Position numbers and translations under genes: made by a program. The notes under the pieces were generated by a model. That model was not told the DNA's origin. It saw only the letters and a program-made list of their open reading frames with translations, and made no database searches. From Salmonirosea aquatica (GTDB lineage: Bacteria > Bacteroidota > Bacteroidia > Cytophagales > Spirosomataceae), in the NCBI RefSeq assembly GCF_009296315.1, contig NZ_WHLY01000002.1:1798001-1862000 (forward strand): DNA of 64,000 nt. The letters run 5' to 3'. Shown one piece after another: positions 26,279 to 34,647 of this stretch. Numbering within the stretch: the stretch's first letter is position 1; each line of letters starts with the position of its first letter.

Positions 26279-27088
26279 TCAATCATTATGCACATGATCC
26301 ACCACGAACATCTTCATGTAATTGTCGGCAATCGGCCCGGCCACGGCAGGGTTATGCACGCTGTTGGTCTCGGCCAGCTTGATCGTATTCGGGCCATCAA
26401 ATACTTTCATAAAATCGGCCACCAAGTGTATCGTAGGGGCAATGTCCTTGCGTACCATAGCTGTACCATTCAGCGGCAGAGTCACACTGCGGAGATTATT
26501 GGGCGCTGTAGCTTCACGACCCCCGTAACCACCGATGTGAAGTTCAAAGGCGCGCTTACCCGCCGAATTGAGCGGAACGACGGGTGAGGTACCCTCCATT
26601 TTCACAAAAATATAGCCCGAATTCCATGACCAGTACATCCCGTCGTCGCCGTAGGAAGTGGGGTCCAGTACACCGGTGCGGGCCGATATATCGGACACGG
26701 AGCGGGTACTGTCCACCCCGATGGTGAAGCTGATCTCACTATAATCGGCAGCGGGTACGTCTTTCAATTCAGGCTCCCAGCTGGTAGGGTCAGACTGGCG
26801 GATGAGGAAGTACTGATCCGGGAACTTCACCACGGTACCATCGGCTTTTTTCAACGCTACGTTGCTGATGAAGTAGTTGAACCGGGTCAGCGTAAATTCC
26901 TCACCGGAGGCATTCTTATAGGTGGTATTACCCAAAGCCATCTTCTGAGCACCCACGCGGTTATCGAATTCCAGCGTGACGCTATTTTTGTCATGGGTAC
27001 CGACGGGTTCTACATCGTCGTTAGTACAGGCCAGCATCAGGGCCGAGGCAAAAACAGCGGCCAGTATGGAGTTAATTATTCTTTTCAT
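26279..27088 (-). CDS. mbnP: MbnP-family copper-binding lipoprotein
   Basis: A 269-residue lipoprotein (lipobox MLAC, Cys21). The MbnP fold is suggested by FDNRVGAQKMALG, then LTRFNYFISNVALKKADGT, then SEISFTIGVDS and the family motif MYWSWNSGYIFVK with Trp153 and Trp155. In methanobactin operons the partner MbnH turns a tryptophan of MbnP into kynurenine, which helps bind copper; which Trp corresponds here must be aligned. The C-terminus ends with a His pair in VVDHVHND. It is flanked by two di-haem peroxidases on the same strand. No methanobactin precursor was seen. Confidence 0.82.
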   Translation of the reverse strand: MKRIINSILAAVFASALMLACTNDDVEPVGTHDKNSVTLEFDNRVGAQKMALGNTTYKNASGEEFTLTRFNYFISNVALKKADGTVVKFPDQYFLIRQSDPTSWEPELKDVPAADYSEISFTIGVDSTRSVSDISARTGVLDPTSYGDDGMYWSWNSGYIFVKMEGTSPVVPLNSAGKRAFELHIGGYGGREATAPNNLRSVTLPLNGTAMVRKDIAPTIHLVADFMKVFDGPNTIKLAETNSVHNPAVAGPIADNYMKMFVVDHVHND

Positions 27089-27130
27089 TATCGTAAGAAT
27101 TCTTTTTTATAAATTAAGTTATTTGCAGCC

Positions 27131-28240
27131 TTACAGACTGGGAAACCCGTCCGGTTCGGCGAAGCGTTTGTCTTTTAAAAAATCAGTATCCGTTAGTGTA
27201 TTGAGGAAAGCAATGAGTTTTGTTTTTTCATCCTCGCTCAACGGGATCCCCAGCGAGCCATTGGCTTGCCGGAAAAAAGGGTCCAAAGTAGGGCTGTCGA
27301 TCATGCCGCTGTCGTAAAAATCGAGTACTTCGCGCAGCGTCTTGAAGCGGCCATCGTGCATATAGGGTAGCGTAGCGGCAATATTGCGCAGACTGGGTAC
27401 CACAAATTTGAAGCGGTCGGCGGCCTGCCCCGTAATCCGGTAGCGGCCTTCGTCCACCACCACGCGCACCATAGGCTTTCCATCCACATATTCTACCTTG
27501 GTACGTTCGAAAGGCGACAGGCCATTGTTGCGGAAACTCTGGTCGGTGAACAATTCGCCCGCGTGGCAGTTTTGGCACCCTTTGCTGGCAAACAGTTTTT
27601 GTCCTGCCAGTTCGTCGGCCGTGAAGGTCGCGGCGTTCTCCTTCCGCACCACCTGATCGTACTTGGTGTTGGCCGATACCAGCGTGAGCATGAATTGCGT
27701 GAGCGATTTCAGCATCTTTTCGGAAGTGATTTCTTCGCTTCCGTAGGCGGCTTTAAACAAAGCAGGATAGGTTTTGCTGCCTTGCAGTTTCTTCACCACA
27801 TTATCCATCGTGTCGTCCATTTCGTCGGGATGTTCGATGGGGAAAATCGGCTGTTCGTCCAATTTCTCGATACCCCCATCCCATTGAAAGCGCCGCAACC
27901 AGGCCAGGTTCTGCAGGGGTAGCGCGTTGCGTAGGCCCGTGCGGCCGCCGATACCGTGGCTGATGTCGTGCAGGTGGTGCGTGAAGCCGTAGTACTGCCG
28001 ATGGCACTCGCCGCAGGCAATGGTACTGTCGCGCGACAGAATGCCATCGTAAAAGAGCGTCTTACCCAAAGCTACCCCGGCTTCCGTCGGTTGATTGCTA
28101 TCGATCAGATACACCGGCTCAGGAAAGTTAGCCGGACGTGCAAACAAAGGCTTCTCCTCCGCCGGAGCGGGAGGAGGATTATCCTTGGGCTGACACGCCA
28201 CGATGAGCAATCCGAGAAGCAGTACGAGTGATGCTTTCAT
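27131..28240 (-). CDS. Second di-haem cytochrome c peroxidase / MauG-family lipoprotein
   Basis: The ATG at 28240 gives a signal peptide with lipobox IVAC (Cys16); the longer frame adds residues without a signal. Haem c sites are CGECH at 76-80 and CQNCH near 223, with the late ligand region LPYMHDGRF near 310. It is a clear paralogue of the protein at 25204-26226 (both share SQFMLTLVSA/TQFMLTLVSA, GSEEIT and FLKDKRF), with an insert after NNGLSPFER. It is the first gene of the run peroxidase-MbnP-peroxidase-barrel, 42 bases before MbnP. The duplication suggests different partner residues or redox roles. Confidence 0.88.
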   Translation of the reverse strand: MKASLVLLLGLLIVACQPKDNPPPAPAEEKPLFARPANFPEPVYLIDSNQPTEAGVALGKTLFYDGILSRDSTIACGECHRQYYGFTHHLHDISHGIGGRTGLRNALPLQNLAWLRRFQWDGGIEKLDEQPIFPIEHPDEMDDTMDNVVKKLQGSKTYPALFKAAYGSEEITSEKMLKSLTQFMLTLVSANTKYDQVVRKENAATFTADELAGQKLFASKGCQNCHAGELFTDQSFRNNGLSPFERTKVEYVDGKPMVRVVVDEGRYRITGQAADRFKFVVPSLRNIAATLPYMHDGRFKTLREVLDFYDSGMIDSPTLDPFFRQANGSLGIPLSEDEKTKLIAFLNTLTDTDFLKDKRFAEPDGFPSL

Positions 28241-28380
28241 AAAATAGCCAGTGGCCATTAGCTGATGGCTTATAGCTTTTTGAAGTGAAATCAAATACGG
28301 GAGCGGCAGAAATTGCGCTAAACAACAATGCAATCCGCAGAATATTTCGGCGGAAAAAATCAGAAAGTGAGAAGAAAAAA

Positions 28381-28830
28381 TCAGCCTAACTGCGGGGGAT
28401 GAAAAACGCCCGACAGAGATGCATTAGGGAAGAAAGAGGAAACGTAATAAAAAGAAGAGGGTACCTGTTCGTCAAACGCGTAATCAGGAGCGGAAAAAGA
28501 GGCAAAGAAAGTCTGGCAATCGGTGATGTTTTCGAGCAGCTTGAACATAAAATTACGCTCAGCCTGCTGCTGTTCCTGCTTTTGTACGGCGGCCAGACGG
28601 ATAGCTAGATAGCACTTACCGTCGCAGTGGAGTTCAGGGCGGTCTTTATTGACGCAAAAATTGTCGATGATGAATTCCTTGCGAAGCTCGAAGTCGAGGT
28701 ACAACAGCGGCATCACCCATGCTTTGATACACAGGAGCAACAAAAAGCCAACGGCCACGCCTTGTTTTAACGATTGCTTCACAACATGAGTAACGCCTGG
28801 TGATCGGGCATTCGTATTTTTACAGGGCAA
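28381..28830 (-). CDS. Small membrane-anchored cysteine-motif protein (CDGKCYL)
   Basis: A 149-residue protein with one hydrophobic segment near residues 25-46 and the motif NFCVNKDRPELHCDGKCYL near 60-75, containing three closely placed cysteines. Proteins with this motif are frequent in Bacteroidota near copper or iron genes; the function is unknown. A Gln-rich helix (QKQEQQQAERNF) follows. It lies 140 bases upstream of the MauG/MbnP genes on the same strand and may share their metal context. The exact start is uncertain. Confidence 0.6.
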   Translation of the reverse strand: MPCKNTNARSPGVTHVVKQSLKQGVAVGFLLLLCIKAWVMPLLYLDFELRKEFIIDNFCVNKDRPELHCDGKCYLAIRLAAVQKQEQQQAERNFMFKLLENITDCQTFFASFSAPDYAFDEQVPSSFYYVSSFFPNASLSGVFHPPQLG

Positions 28831-28863
28831 AGATAAACGCTAAAACGAGCGAAAGGTACCCTG

Positions 28864-29292
28864 CTAGCTCAGTTTTTTGATTTTCACCGTCCTGATGATC
28901 CAATACAGCAACAGGCCGATGGGCCCCAGCATAAAGCAGAAGAAAATGGGTACCACCACCCACCAGTGCGGGATTCCGCGTTCCTGCGCATCGCGCATCA
29001 CGACGCTTCCCACGACGAGGTCGAAGGCCAGGTAGTGAATCCAGCCCGCCAGCATGACACCATCGCCCCCATTCTGGAACAGACCTTGCACCCCTTCCAG
29101 GGTACCGAATGCACCGAAGTCGATAGGCCCGCCCGCAAAAAGATAGTAGGCATACAATACGGCCAGAATCACCGGAATCAGGAAAGATTTTACTAAAAAT
29201 TGGGTAACAAACCAGCGCGGGGCAAAAGCCATCAGCAGCCACTGCGGCAGGACGATGGTACTGGCGATCTGAAATACCTGGTCGGGCGTCAT
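28864..29292 (-). CDS. ABA4-like (DUF4281) membrane protein
   Basis: A 142-residue protein with four membrane segments. The family signature is GWIHYLAFDLVVGSVVMRDAQERGI near residue 85, followed by FMLGPIGLLLYWIIR. ABA4 in plants acts in neoxanthin formation; the bacterial members are uncharacterised, so a carotenoid-related role is only suggestive. No carotenoid genes are in the window. Confidence 0.8.
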   Translation of the reverse strand: MTPDQVFQIASTIVLPQWLLMAFAPRWFVTQFLVKSFLIPVILAVLYAYYLFAGGPIDFGAFGTLEGVQGLFQNGGDGVMLAGWIHYLAFDLVVGSVVMRDAQERGIPHWWVVVPIFFCFMLGPIGLLLYWIIRTVKIKKLS

Positions 29293-29326
29293 GGGAGGGA
29301 GGGGTTTAGGTTGTACAAATATAGGT

Positions 29327-30046
29327 TCAGCGTTCGGGTCGGAAGCGGTAATGGAGTTGCAGGGTGGTACCTCCCGACACGATGAGGTTATAGCTTGCGG
29401 GTACGTTTCCTATTCCCGGATAATAAGGCGTATATCCTTCGCCCGTTAACCGTTGCTGAAAACTTACGCGGGTAATCCAACGCAGCATCCATCGAGAATT
29501 TGGAAAAAAATCGTAGGCAAAGTAAGGTTCTCCCCCAATTCCGGCATTGACGATTTCCCGGGTTTCTGTGTAGTCGCCAAAAGTCGGGCCCCTGAAACGC
29601 AAAGCGGTGCGATAGTGAACATACGTAACGATGCCCAACAGCCCGATTTTGGTATGGTTGCCCCTAAACACTGCCCATTCCTTTCCTCCTTTGCCATACC
29701 AGCCCCAAAACTTGTTATTCTCCTCTACGTCGTTACTGTAATATATTTCGCCCTTCGCGTAGCCCAGCAAACCGACCCAACTTTGGTCTGGATTTAGTTT
29801 CTTGCGGAAGGTACCCTCGAAAATAAGTCGGTTGCGCAGCTCACCTCCCATGATAAGTGCCGCATGATTACCCAGCAGCAAAAAAGGAATATTCCTGAAT
29901 ACATCTATTCCCACGCTGAATTCTTTGGATGGAGGAACAACAGCCGAATCAGTAGCGGTTGTGCTATCGCTACGTATGCGCTGCGCTGATACGGATAATG
30001 CGAGTACATGCCCAAGAATCATCAAAAAATATGTCCGGTTTAGCAT
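29327..30046 (-). CDS. Secreted putative outer-membrane protein, not recognised
   Basis: A signal peptide (MLNRTYFLMILGHVLALSVS, cleavage after SAQ) leads a 239-residue protein. The mature part has a short Ser/Thr-rich linker, then alternating strands with many aromatic residues (NNKFWGWYGKGGKEWAV, YTPYYPGIGNVP), ending LHYRFRPER. This suggests a small envelope barrel. It starts 7 bases after the stop of the lipoprotein gene upstream, so the two form an operon. Confidence 0.55.
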   Translation of the reverse strand: MLNRTYFLMILGHVLALSVSAQRIRSDSTTATDSAVVPPSKEFSVGIDVFRNIPFLLLGNHAALIMGGELRNRLIFEGTFRKKLNPDQSWVGLLGYAKGEIYYSNDVEENNKFWGWYGKGGKEWAVFRGNHTKIGLLGIVTYVHYRTALRFRGPTFGDYTETREIVNAGIGGEPYFAYDFFPNSRWMLRWITRVSFQQRLTGEGYTPYYPGIGNVPASYNLIVSGGTTLQLHYRFRPER

Positions 30047-30053
30047 GGAGTAC

Positions 30054-30524
30054 TTATCTACGATTGCTAATATTCACCCTGATTCCTGGCCCACCATATT
30101 GCTTGTTGATGACCACAGGCCCCCGGTACGATCCAAACTCAACCCATACACTCTCAAAGGTGCTTTTGAAGCTTCGTCCTTCAATATCGACATAATAGCC
30201 GCACTTGCTATCCGTATCGAATATCCGCTCGTAAAAGAGTGTCAATGTGTCTGTTCGGTTAGCGGCGTAAAAGATAAAGGTAGTACTGTCTTGCAAGAGC
30301 GAGATTGGGTATTGGCCGTGCCTAGACCAGGATAGATATGGTTCGTATTGCCTAAAAACTGAATCAGATTTGGCACCTAAAGCGCTCACTTTTTTTAATC
30401 CGTACAAAGAATCGAAGCTCATATTGAACTCTACCGTCGGCTCCGCTCGGGGTCCGCAGTCGTAACAGCTTACCACTGCACAAGATAGAAGTAAGAAAAG
30501 GGAAATAGAGGTAAACCGTTTCAT
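30054..30524 (-). CDS. Hypothetical lipoprotein
   Basis: A 156-residue protein with a signal peptide and lipobox VVSC (Cys20), followed at once by YDCGPRAEPTVEF. The body looks beta-rich (DSTTFIFYAANRTDTLTLFY). Gene families starting CYDCGP after a lipobox exist in Bacteroidota as uncharacterised lipoproteins often paired with a barrel, as here. No function can be given. Confidence 0.6.
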   Translation of the reverse strand: MKRFTSISLFLLLSCAVVSCYDCGPRAEPTVEFNMSFDSLYGLKKVSALGAKSDSVFRQYEPYLSWSRHGQYPISLLQDSTTFIFYAANRTDTLTLFYERIFDTDSKCGYYVDIEGRSFKSTFESVWVEFGSYRGPVVINKQYGGPGIRVNISNRR

Positions 30525-30693
30525 TATCTGATGTGAATTAGTGGCCTGGGCAGTCGAGAGTTAAACTTACACAGAAGTGGCTACCGTTGAAATACAACGA
30601 CAATAATTTAACAAGAACTTCTTTCTCGTGATGGGGTGGGTAAGTTAGAAAACAAATCGGAGTATTTGGAAACCCCCTATTGCTCAAAAGTCC

Positions 30694-31029
30694 TCACAAA
30701 AAAGCCCGTTTCATAAAGGCACCCATAAAGCTCCCTGCCAGGGTAGGTACAGCGGCCAGGTAGGTGGCAAATTTGGCTACATCGGGACGTTCGGCAACTA
30801 CAAAGCCGCTAAACACGTAGTAACCAACGAAAATCACGACAACCTGCATTAGAGCCAACGCCCAGCCTTTTTTGGGTTCCAGCCAACCCAGGCCCACGCT
30901 GAACAGCATATTGAACAGGAAAGGTACGTGCACGCCCTCGCTTCGGAACCCTGAAAAAGAGATAATCAGTCCACTGATTGCGGCGATAAAGAGGTTTCGG
31001 ATAAAGGCGGGTGTAAAAAATGAGCTCAT
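30694..31029 (-). CDS. Small membrane protein, not recognised
   Basis: About 111 residues with three or four membrane helices (FIRNLFIAAISGLIISFSGF, FLFNMLFSVGLGWLE, WALALMQVVVIFVGYYVFSG, and a last GSFMGAF segment). The second ATG at 31029 was chosen because the family-like hydrophobic start follows it; 31047 is also possible. It is divergent from exbB, with a 190-base spacer. Confidence 0.5.
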   Translation of the reverse strand: MSSFFTPAFIRNLFIAAISGLIISFSGFRSEGVHVPFLFNMLFSVGLGWLEPKKGWALALMQVVVIFVGYYVFSGFVVAERPDVAKFATYLAAVPTLAGSFMGAFMKRAFL

Positions 31030-31127
31030 GGCTGGGAAAGACGTCAATTGGGTAGGTCAAAGGTATTATACCCGTTGCGAAAAAAGGAATTGCAAAAGCA
31101 AAATGCGCGCCCGAGGGTATTTTTTCT

Positions 31128-31135
31128 ATCTTTGG
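31128..31135 (+). promoter_or_regulatory. Candidate -7 promoter element for exbB
   Basis: TATCTTTG matches the Bacteroidota -7 consensus TAnnTTTG. It lies about 100 bases before the exbB start. A good TTTG at -33 is not seen. Confidence 0.4.
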
Positions 31136-31237
31136 AGCTTGAACAATAAGGCCCAAGTCCAGCCGTTTATTTCAGAAGTCACTCTGCCGGCTGTGGCTTA
31201 GTCCTTTTCACGTATCACTATTCACTTTTACTCCATT

Positions 31238-31918
31238 ATGATGCTGCTGCAAGCACTTACCGATTCTACTATGGCTGCCCCGGTGGCGGATCAGGGCCTT
31301 TCCCTTCTTGACTTGTTGATGAAAGGCGGCTGGGTAATGCTGCCACTCGGTTTCCTGTTCCTGGTAACGATTTTCCTGATGGTGGAGCGCTGGATCGGCA
31401 TCAATGCCAATGCCAAAATCGAAGATTCGTTTGTGGATAATGTGAAGGATTTTATTCAGCAGGGCAACCTCAAGTCGGCCGAGTCGCTGTGCCGCAATCA
31501 GAAAAACGCCGCCGGACGCATTCTGGAGCGCGCCACCGGACGCATCGGGTACCCTATCAAGGATATCGAGACGACCATCGAAAACGCCAGCCAGATCGAG
31601 TTGCAGCGGATGGAGGGCAACCTGTCCTACCTGGGCGTCATCGCGGGTATCGCACCCATGCTGGGTTTTGTAGGTACCATTGCGGGAATCATCCGGATTT
31701 TTTATGATATCTCCATTTCCAACGATTTCAATATCAGTACCATTTCGGGTGGTATGTACGAGAAAATGATCACCTCGGGTTCAGGTCTGATCATCGGTCT
31801 GATCGCCTACGCAGGGTACCACCTGCTCAATATGAAGATCGACCGCTTTGCGCTGAAATTACAGATGGCCGCTTCGGACTTCCTGGACGTACTGCAACGC
31901 CCCGTCGCTTCGCGGTAG
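31238..31918 (+). CDS. exbB: ExbB/TolQ/MotA-family proton channel protein
   Basis: Inner-membrane proton-channel subunit that, with ExbD, powers TonB or Tol proteins. Three membrane helices are visible: GGWVMLPLGFLFLVTIFLM near residue 30, LGVIAGIAPMLGFVGTIAGII near 130 and SGLIIGLIAYAGYHLL near 185. The conserved GMLGFVGT-like region reads PMLGFVGTIAGI. The 226 residues match the family. exbD follows 149 bases later on the same strand, and the TonB-domain array lies convergently beyond it. Confidence 0.92.
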   Translation: MMLLQALTDSTMAAPVADQGLSLLDLLMKGGWVMLPLGFLFLVTIFLMVERWIGINANAKIEDSFVDNVKDFIQQGNLKSAESLCRNQKNAAGRILERATGRIGYPIKDIETTIENASQIELQRMEGNLSYLGVIAGIAPMLGFVGTIAGIIRIFYDISISNDFNISTISGGMYEKMITSGSGLIIGLIAYAGYHLLNMKIDRFALKLQMAASDFLDVLQRPVASR

Positions 31919-32067
31919 TTTTTAAGCGTAGTTCCTCGTTTAGAGTTCCATGATTTGCAACGCAAATACCGGAACTTGGCCATTAAAACAAATTCAGAAG
32001 ATATGAATACCAGCATATCGGTTCAGGTATCTCATCCTTCATATCTCATAACTCATATCTAACAGAC

Positions 32068-32460
32068 GTGAAAATACGCAGAAAAGCCCGGTTTGCACCC
32101 GAAGTGTTCACGCACTCGCTGAACGACATCATGTTCTTCCTGCTGCTGTTCTTTTTGATCATCTCCACGATGGCCAACCCGAACGTCATCAAGCTGATGC
32201 TGCCCAAAGCATCGTCGTCGCAGCAGGTCTATAAGAAGCAGATCACCTTGTCGGTGGACGAACAGAAGAATTACTACATTGATAAGGACCCAATTCCGGT
32301 TGGACAACTGGAATCGCAGTTAGCCTCCATTTTTGCCAATGTGGAGGAACGTACCGTGGTACTGCGGGTAGATAAGAATCTGGCAGTACAGGACCTGGTA
32401 GACGTACTGGAAATCGGCGCCAAGCTGGATATCAAAATGGTAATGGCTACGGCGCGTTAA
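32068..32460 (+). CDS. exbD: ExbD/TolR-family biopolymer transport protein
   Basis: Partner of ExbB. A short basic cytoplasmic start is followed by the single membrane helix HSLNDIMFFLLLFFLIIS with the proton-path aspartate Asp20, and then the periplasmic TolR-like domain (KKQITLSVDEQKNYYIDKD, VLRVDKNLAVQDLVDVL). The frame starts at GTG 32068, and no ATG lies upstream in frame, so GTG is the start. The 130-residue length is normal. A strong bidirectional terminator follows. Confidence 0.92.
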   Translation: MKIRRKARFAPEVFTHSLNDIMFFLLLFFLIISTMANPNVIKLMLPKASSSQQVYKKQITLSVDEQKNYYIDKDPIPVGQLESQLASIFANVEERTVVLRVDKNLAVQDLVDVLEIGAKLDIKMVMATAR

Positions 32461-32485
32461 AAAGATTCTCACCCAATCTTCACAA

Positions 32486-32520
32486 AAAAGCCCCGGAACG
32501 TCAGACGTTCCGGGGCTTTT
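32486..32520. terminator. Bidirectional terminator between exbD and the oxidoreductase gene
   Basis: A perfect 16-bp stem (32486-32501 with 32505-32520), loop CAG, with A-run and T-run ends, so it can work for both convergent genes. Confidence 0.93.
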
Positions 32521-32534
32521 CTATGTAGGTAAAG

Positions 32535-33989
32535 CTAAACTTTCAAGTCGCCCCAGCCGTCGCGGTAGTCGCGCTTGACGAATTGGTTGGCTGCGTCGTA
32601 ATTCGTCACCTTCATATTCTGGGCGTCCCAGAACAGCTTTTTGCGGCCCGTATACTTATCTACGGCACGTTTGGCCGTAGGATTGTCGCGCAGCATCCAG
32701 CTCCGAATCGCCAGGTTGCCGATCAGGATACTTTCCGTGAACGGCCCGGCGTATTCGAACGGCGAGCTCGTAACGCCCTTGCCGTAGCCTTCCAGGCAGG
32801 CATTGACCCATTGCAGGTAGTGGTTTTCGTCGGGTACGCGCGCGATGGTTTCCGGAACATTCACAATATCGTTGGCTTTCAAAGGTACCAGCCGGGGATT
32901 GGCACCGTAGCAGTCGGCCATCAGCTTACCTTTTGACCCAATGAAAAGTACCCCGCCGTCGGAGTTGCCGAAGGCTTCGCCGGGCAGCAGATCTTCGGGG
33001 AGTTCGGGCAAAATGCCGCCGTCGTACCAGCTGACCTTGATATTGCCCTTGCCATCATTGCGGGGATAATCAAGGTGAATCGACGTTGTGAAGGGTGTCC
33101 AGGCGGGATTATCGTCTTTTTCGCGCAGGGTGAACGTCCAGGTACCTCCCACACTACATTCCACCGAAGTAGGGTACAGGATGGGCAGGATGCGGTAGAC
33201 CGGGTCCATGATGTGGCAGGCCATATCGCCCAACGCGCCCGTACCGTAAGGCCACCAACCGCGCCAGTTCCAGGGTAGGTACTCTTTGTTGTAGGGTACC
33301 TTGGGCGAAGGACCCAGCCAGAGGTCAAAATCCAGTTCTTTCGGTACCGGATCGACGTTGTCGGTAGGTACCGCCTGGGGCCACACGGGGCGGTTGGTCC
33401 AGCAAAGTACCTTGTGCACATCGCCGATGATCCCCGATTCGTAGAGTTCCTTCATGCGGCGTACGCCGTTGCCCGAACCACCCTGATTGCCCATTTGAGT
33501 AATCACCTTGTACTTTTTGGCGGCTTGTCCCAGCATCCGCGCTTCGTAGATGTCATGCGTCAGCGGTTTTTGGGTATAGACGTGCTTGCCTAGCTGCATG
33601 GCGGCCAGGGTAGCTACGGCATGCGTGTTGTCGGGCGTGGAAATAGAGCAGGCGTCGATGTTCTTGTTCTCCTTGCGGAGCATCTCCCGAAAATCCTTGT
33701 AGTAGGTAGCCTTGGGAAAACTCTCCCGCGAGGTAACGGCCTGCCGGTCGTCCACGTCGCACAGCGCCACGATGTTGACGTTGGGGCTTTTGGCAAAATT
33801 GGCCAGATCGCTTTTGCCCTTACCGCCTACGCCAATCCCGGCAATGTTGAGTTTATCACTGGGCGCGACGTACCCCTTGCCCAATACATGGCGGGGTACA
33901 ATGAAAAAAGAGGAAGCCGCCGCCAGCGACGAGGCTTTGATAAAAGTACGGCGGGTAGGTTGATCAGTGGGTTTCTTGGGTTCACTCAT
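32535..33989 (-). CDS. Gfo/Idh/MocA-family oxidoreductase, Tat-exported
   Basis: A 484-residue NAD(P)-dependent sugar or cyclitol oxidoreductase. A twin-arginine signal (TRRTFIKASSLAAASSFFIV) leads the protein, typical of Bacteroidota members acting in the periplasm. The nucleotide-binding GIGVGGKGKSDL is near residue 52, DNTHAVATLAAMQLGKHVYTQKPL near 120 holds the EKP-like motif with Lys, and GTGALGDMACHIMDPVYRIL near 250 is the C-terminal substrate region. The substrate cannot be told. It is the last gene downstream of the TonB-domain array, 182 bases from its neighbour. Confidence 0.9.
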   Translation of the reverse strand: MSEPKKPTDQPTRRTFIKASSLAAASSFFIVPRHVLGKGYVAPSDKLNIAGIGVGGKGKSDLANFAKSPNVNIVALCDVDDRQAVTSRESFPKATYYKDFREMLRKENKNIDACSISTPDNTHAVATLAAMQLGKHVYTQKPLTHDIYEARMLGQAAKKYKVITQMGNQGGSGNGVRRMKELYESGIIGDVHKVLCWTNRPVWPQAVPTDNVDPVPKELDFDLWLGPSPKVPYNKEYLPWNWRGWWPYGTGALGDMACHIMDPVYRILPILYPTSVECSVGGTWTFTLREKDDNPAWTPFTTSIHLDYPRNDGKGNIKVSWYDGGILPELPEDLLPGEAFGNSDGGVLFIGSKGKLMADCYGANPRLVPLKANDIVNVPETIARVPDENHYLQWVNACLEGYGKGVTSSPFEYAGPFTESILIGNLAIRSWMLRDNPTAKRAVDKYTGRKKLFWDAQNMKVTNYDAANQFVKRDYRDGWGDLKV

Positions 33990-34171
33990 GAGCGGAAAGG
34001 GTTTAGTTGGATACTGGAAAAGTAGGACGACCGATTACAATACGGCCGGAGTATGAAATAAGGCTACGCAGAGTTGCCACTTCTAAACCGAAAAAGCGCA
34101 GAACCTTTCGATTCTACGCTTGCGATTTTTGCACTTCTTCTGAAAGACTTGCCGTCAGGTTTATCGGAAAG

Positions 34172-34621
34172 TTAGATAGTGGGTTGCTTTTTCAACTGAA
34201 AGACAACCGGCAGGTTGTACCTTACGGCCACCTCCTTACCATCTTCCCGACCGGGTTGCCATTTCGGCATCTTTTTCACCACGCGTTCGGCTTCTTCATC
34301 CAGGCCATAACCGACGCCTTTCAGGACTTTCACATCGCGGATTTCGCCGGTGGAGCTTACCACAAAAGATAGAAATACCTTGCCCTGTACATTGGCTTTC
34401 CTGGCCTGTTCGGGATACAGGATGTTGTTGCCCAAAAACTCGTACATGGATTGAAAGCCGCCGGGGAATTCGGGTTGCTCGTCCACTAGGGTATATACCT
34501 TTTCGTCGAGCGGGGAATTTTCCGTTTCAAGATTGGTGCCCGAGGCCATTTCCGAGTTATTGTTGCAGCCATAAAAAGTCAGGGCGCAGGCCGCCAGTAG
34601 CGTTAGCAGTTTCTTTTTCAT
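34172..34621 (-). CDS. Lipoprotein with TonB C-terminal domain
   Basis: A 149-residue lipoprotein (lipobox FYGC, Cys19) made almost only of a TonB_C domain: EQPEFPGGFQSMYEFLGNNI, YPEQARKANVQGKVFLSFVV, GEIRDVKVLKGVGYGLDEEA and MPKWQPGREDGK. It lacks the transmembrane anchor and Pro-rich arm of a real TonB, so it cannot span to ExbB. It is the smallest member of the TonB_C array and starts 26 bases after the adjoining M56 gene, so is probably co-transcribed. Confidence 0.85.
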   Translation of the reverse strand: MKKKLLTLLAACALTFYGCNNNSEMASGTNLETENSPLDEKVYTLVDEQPEFPGGFQSMYEFLGNNILYPEQARKANVQGKVFLSFVVSSTGEIRDVKVLKGVGYGLDEEAERVVKKMPKWQPGREDGKEVAVRYNLPVVFQLKKQPTI

Positions 34622-34647
34622 GGTATTTCCTTCATAAGTACCTTAGA

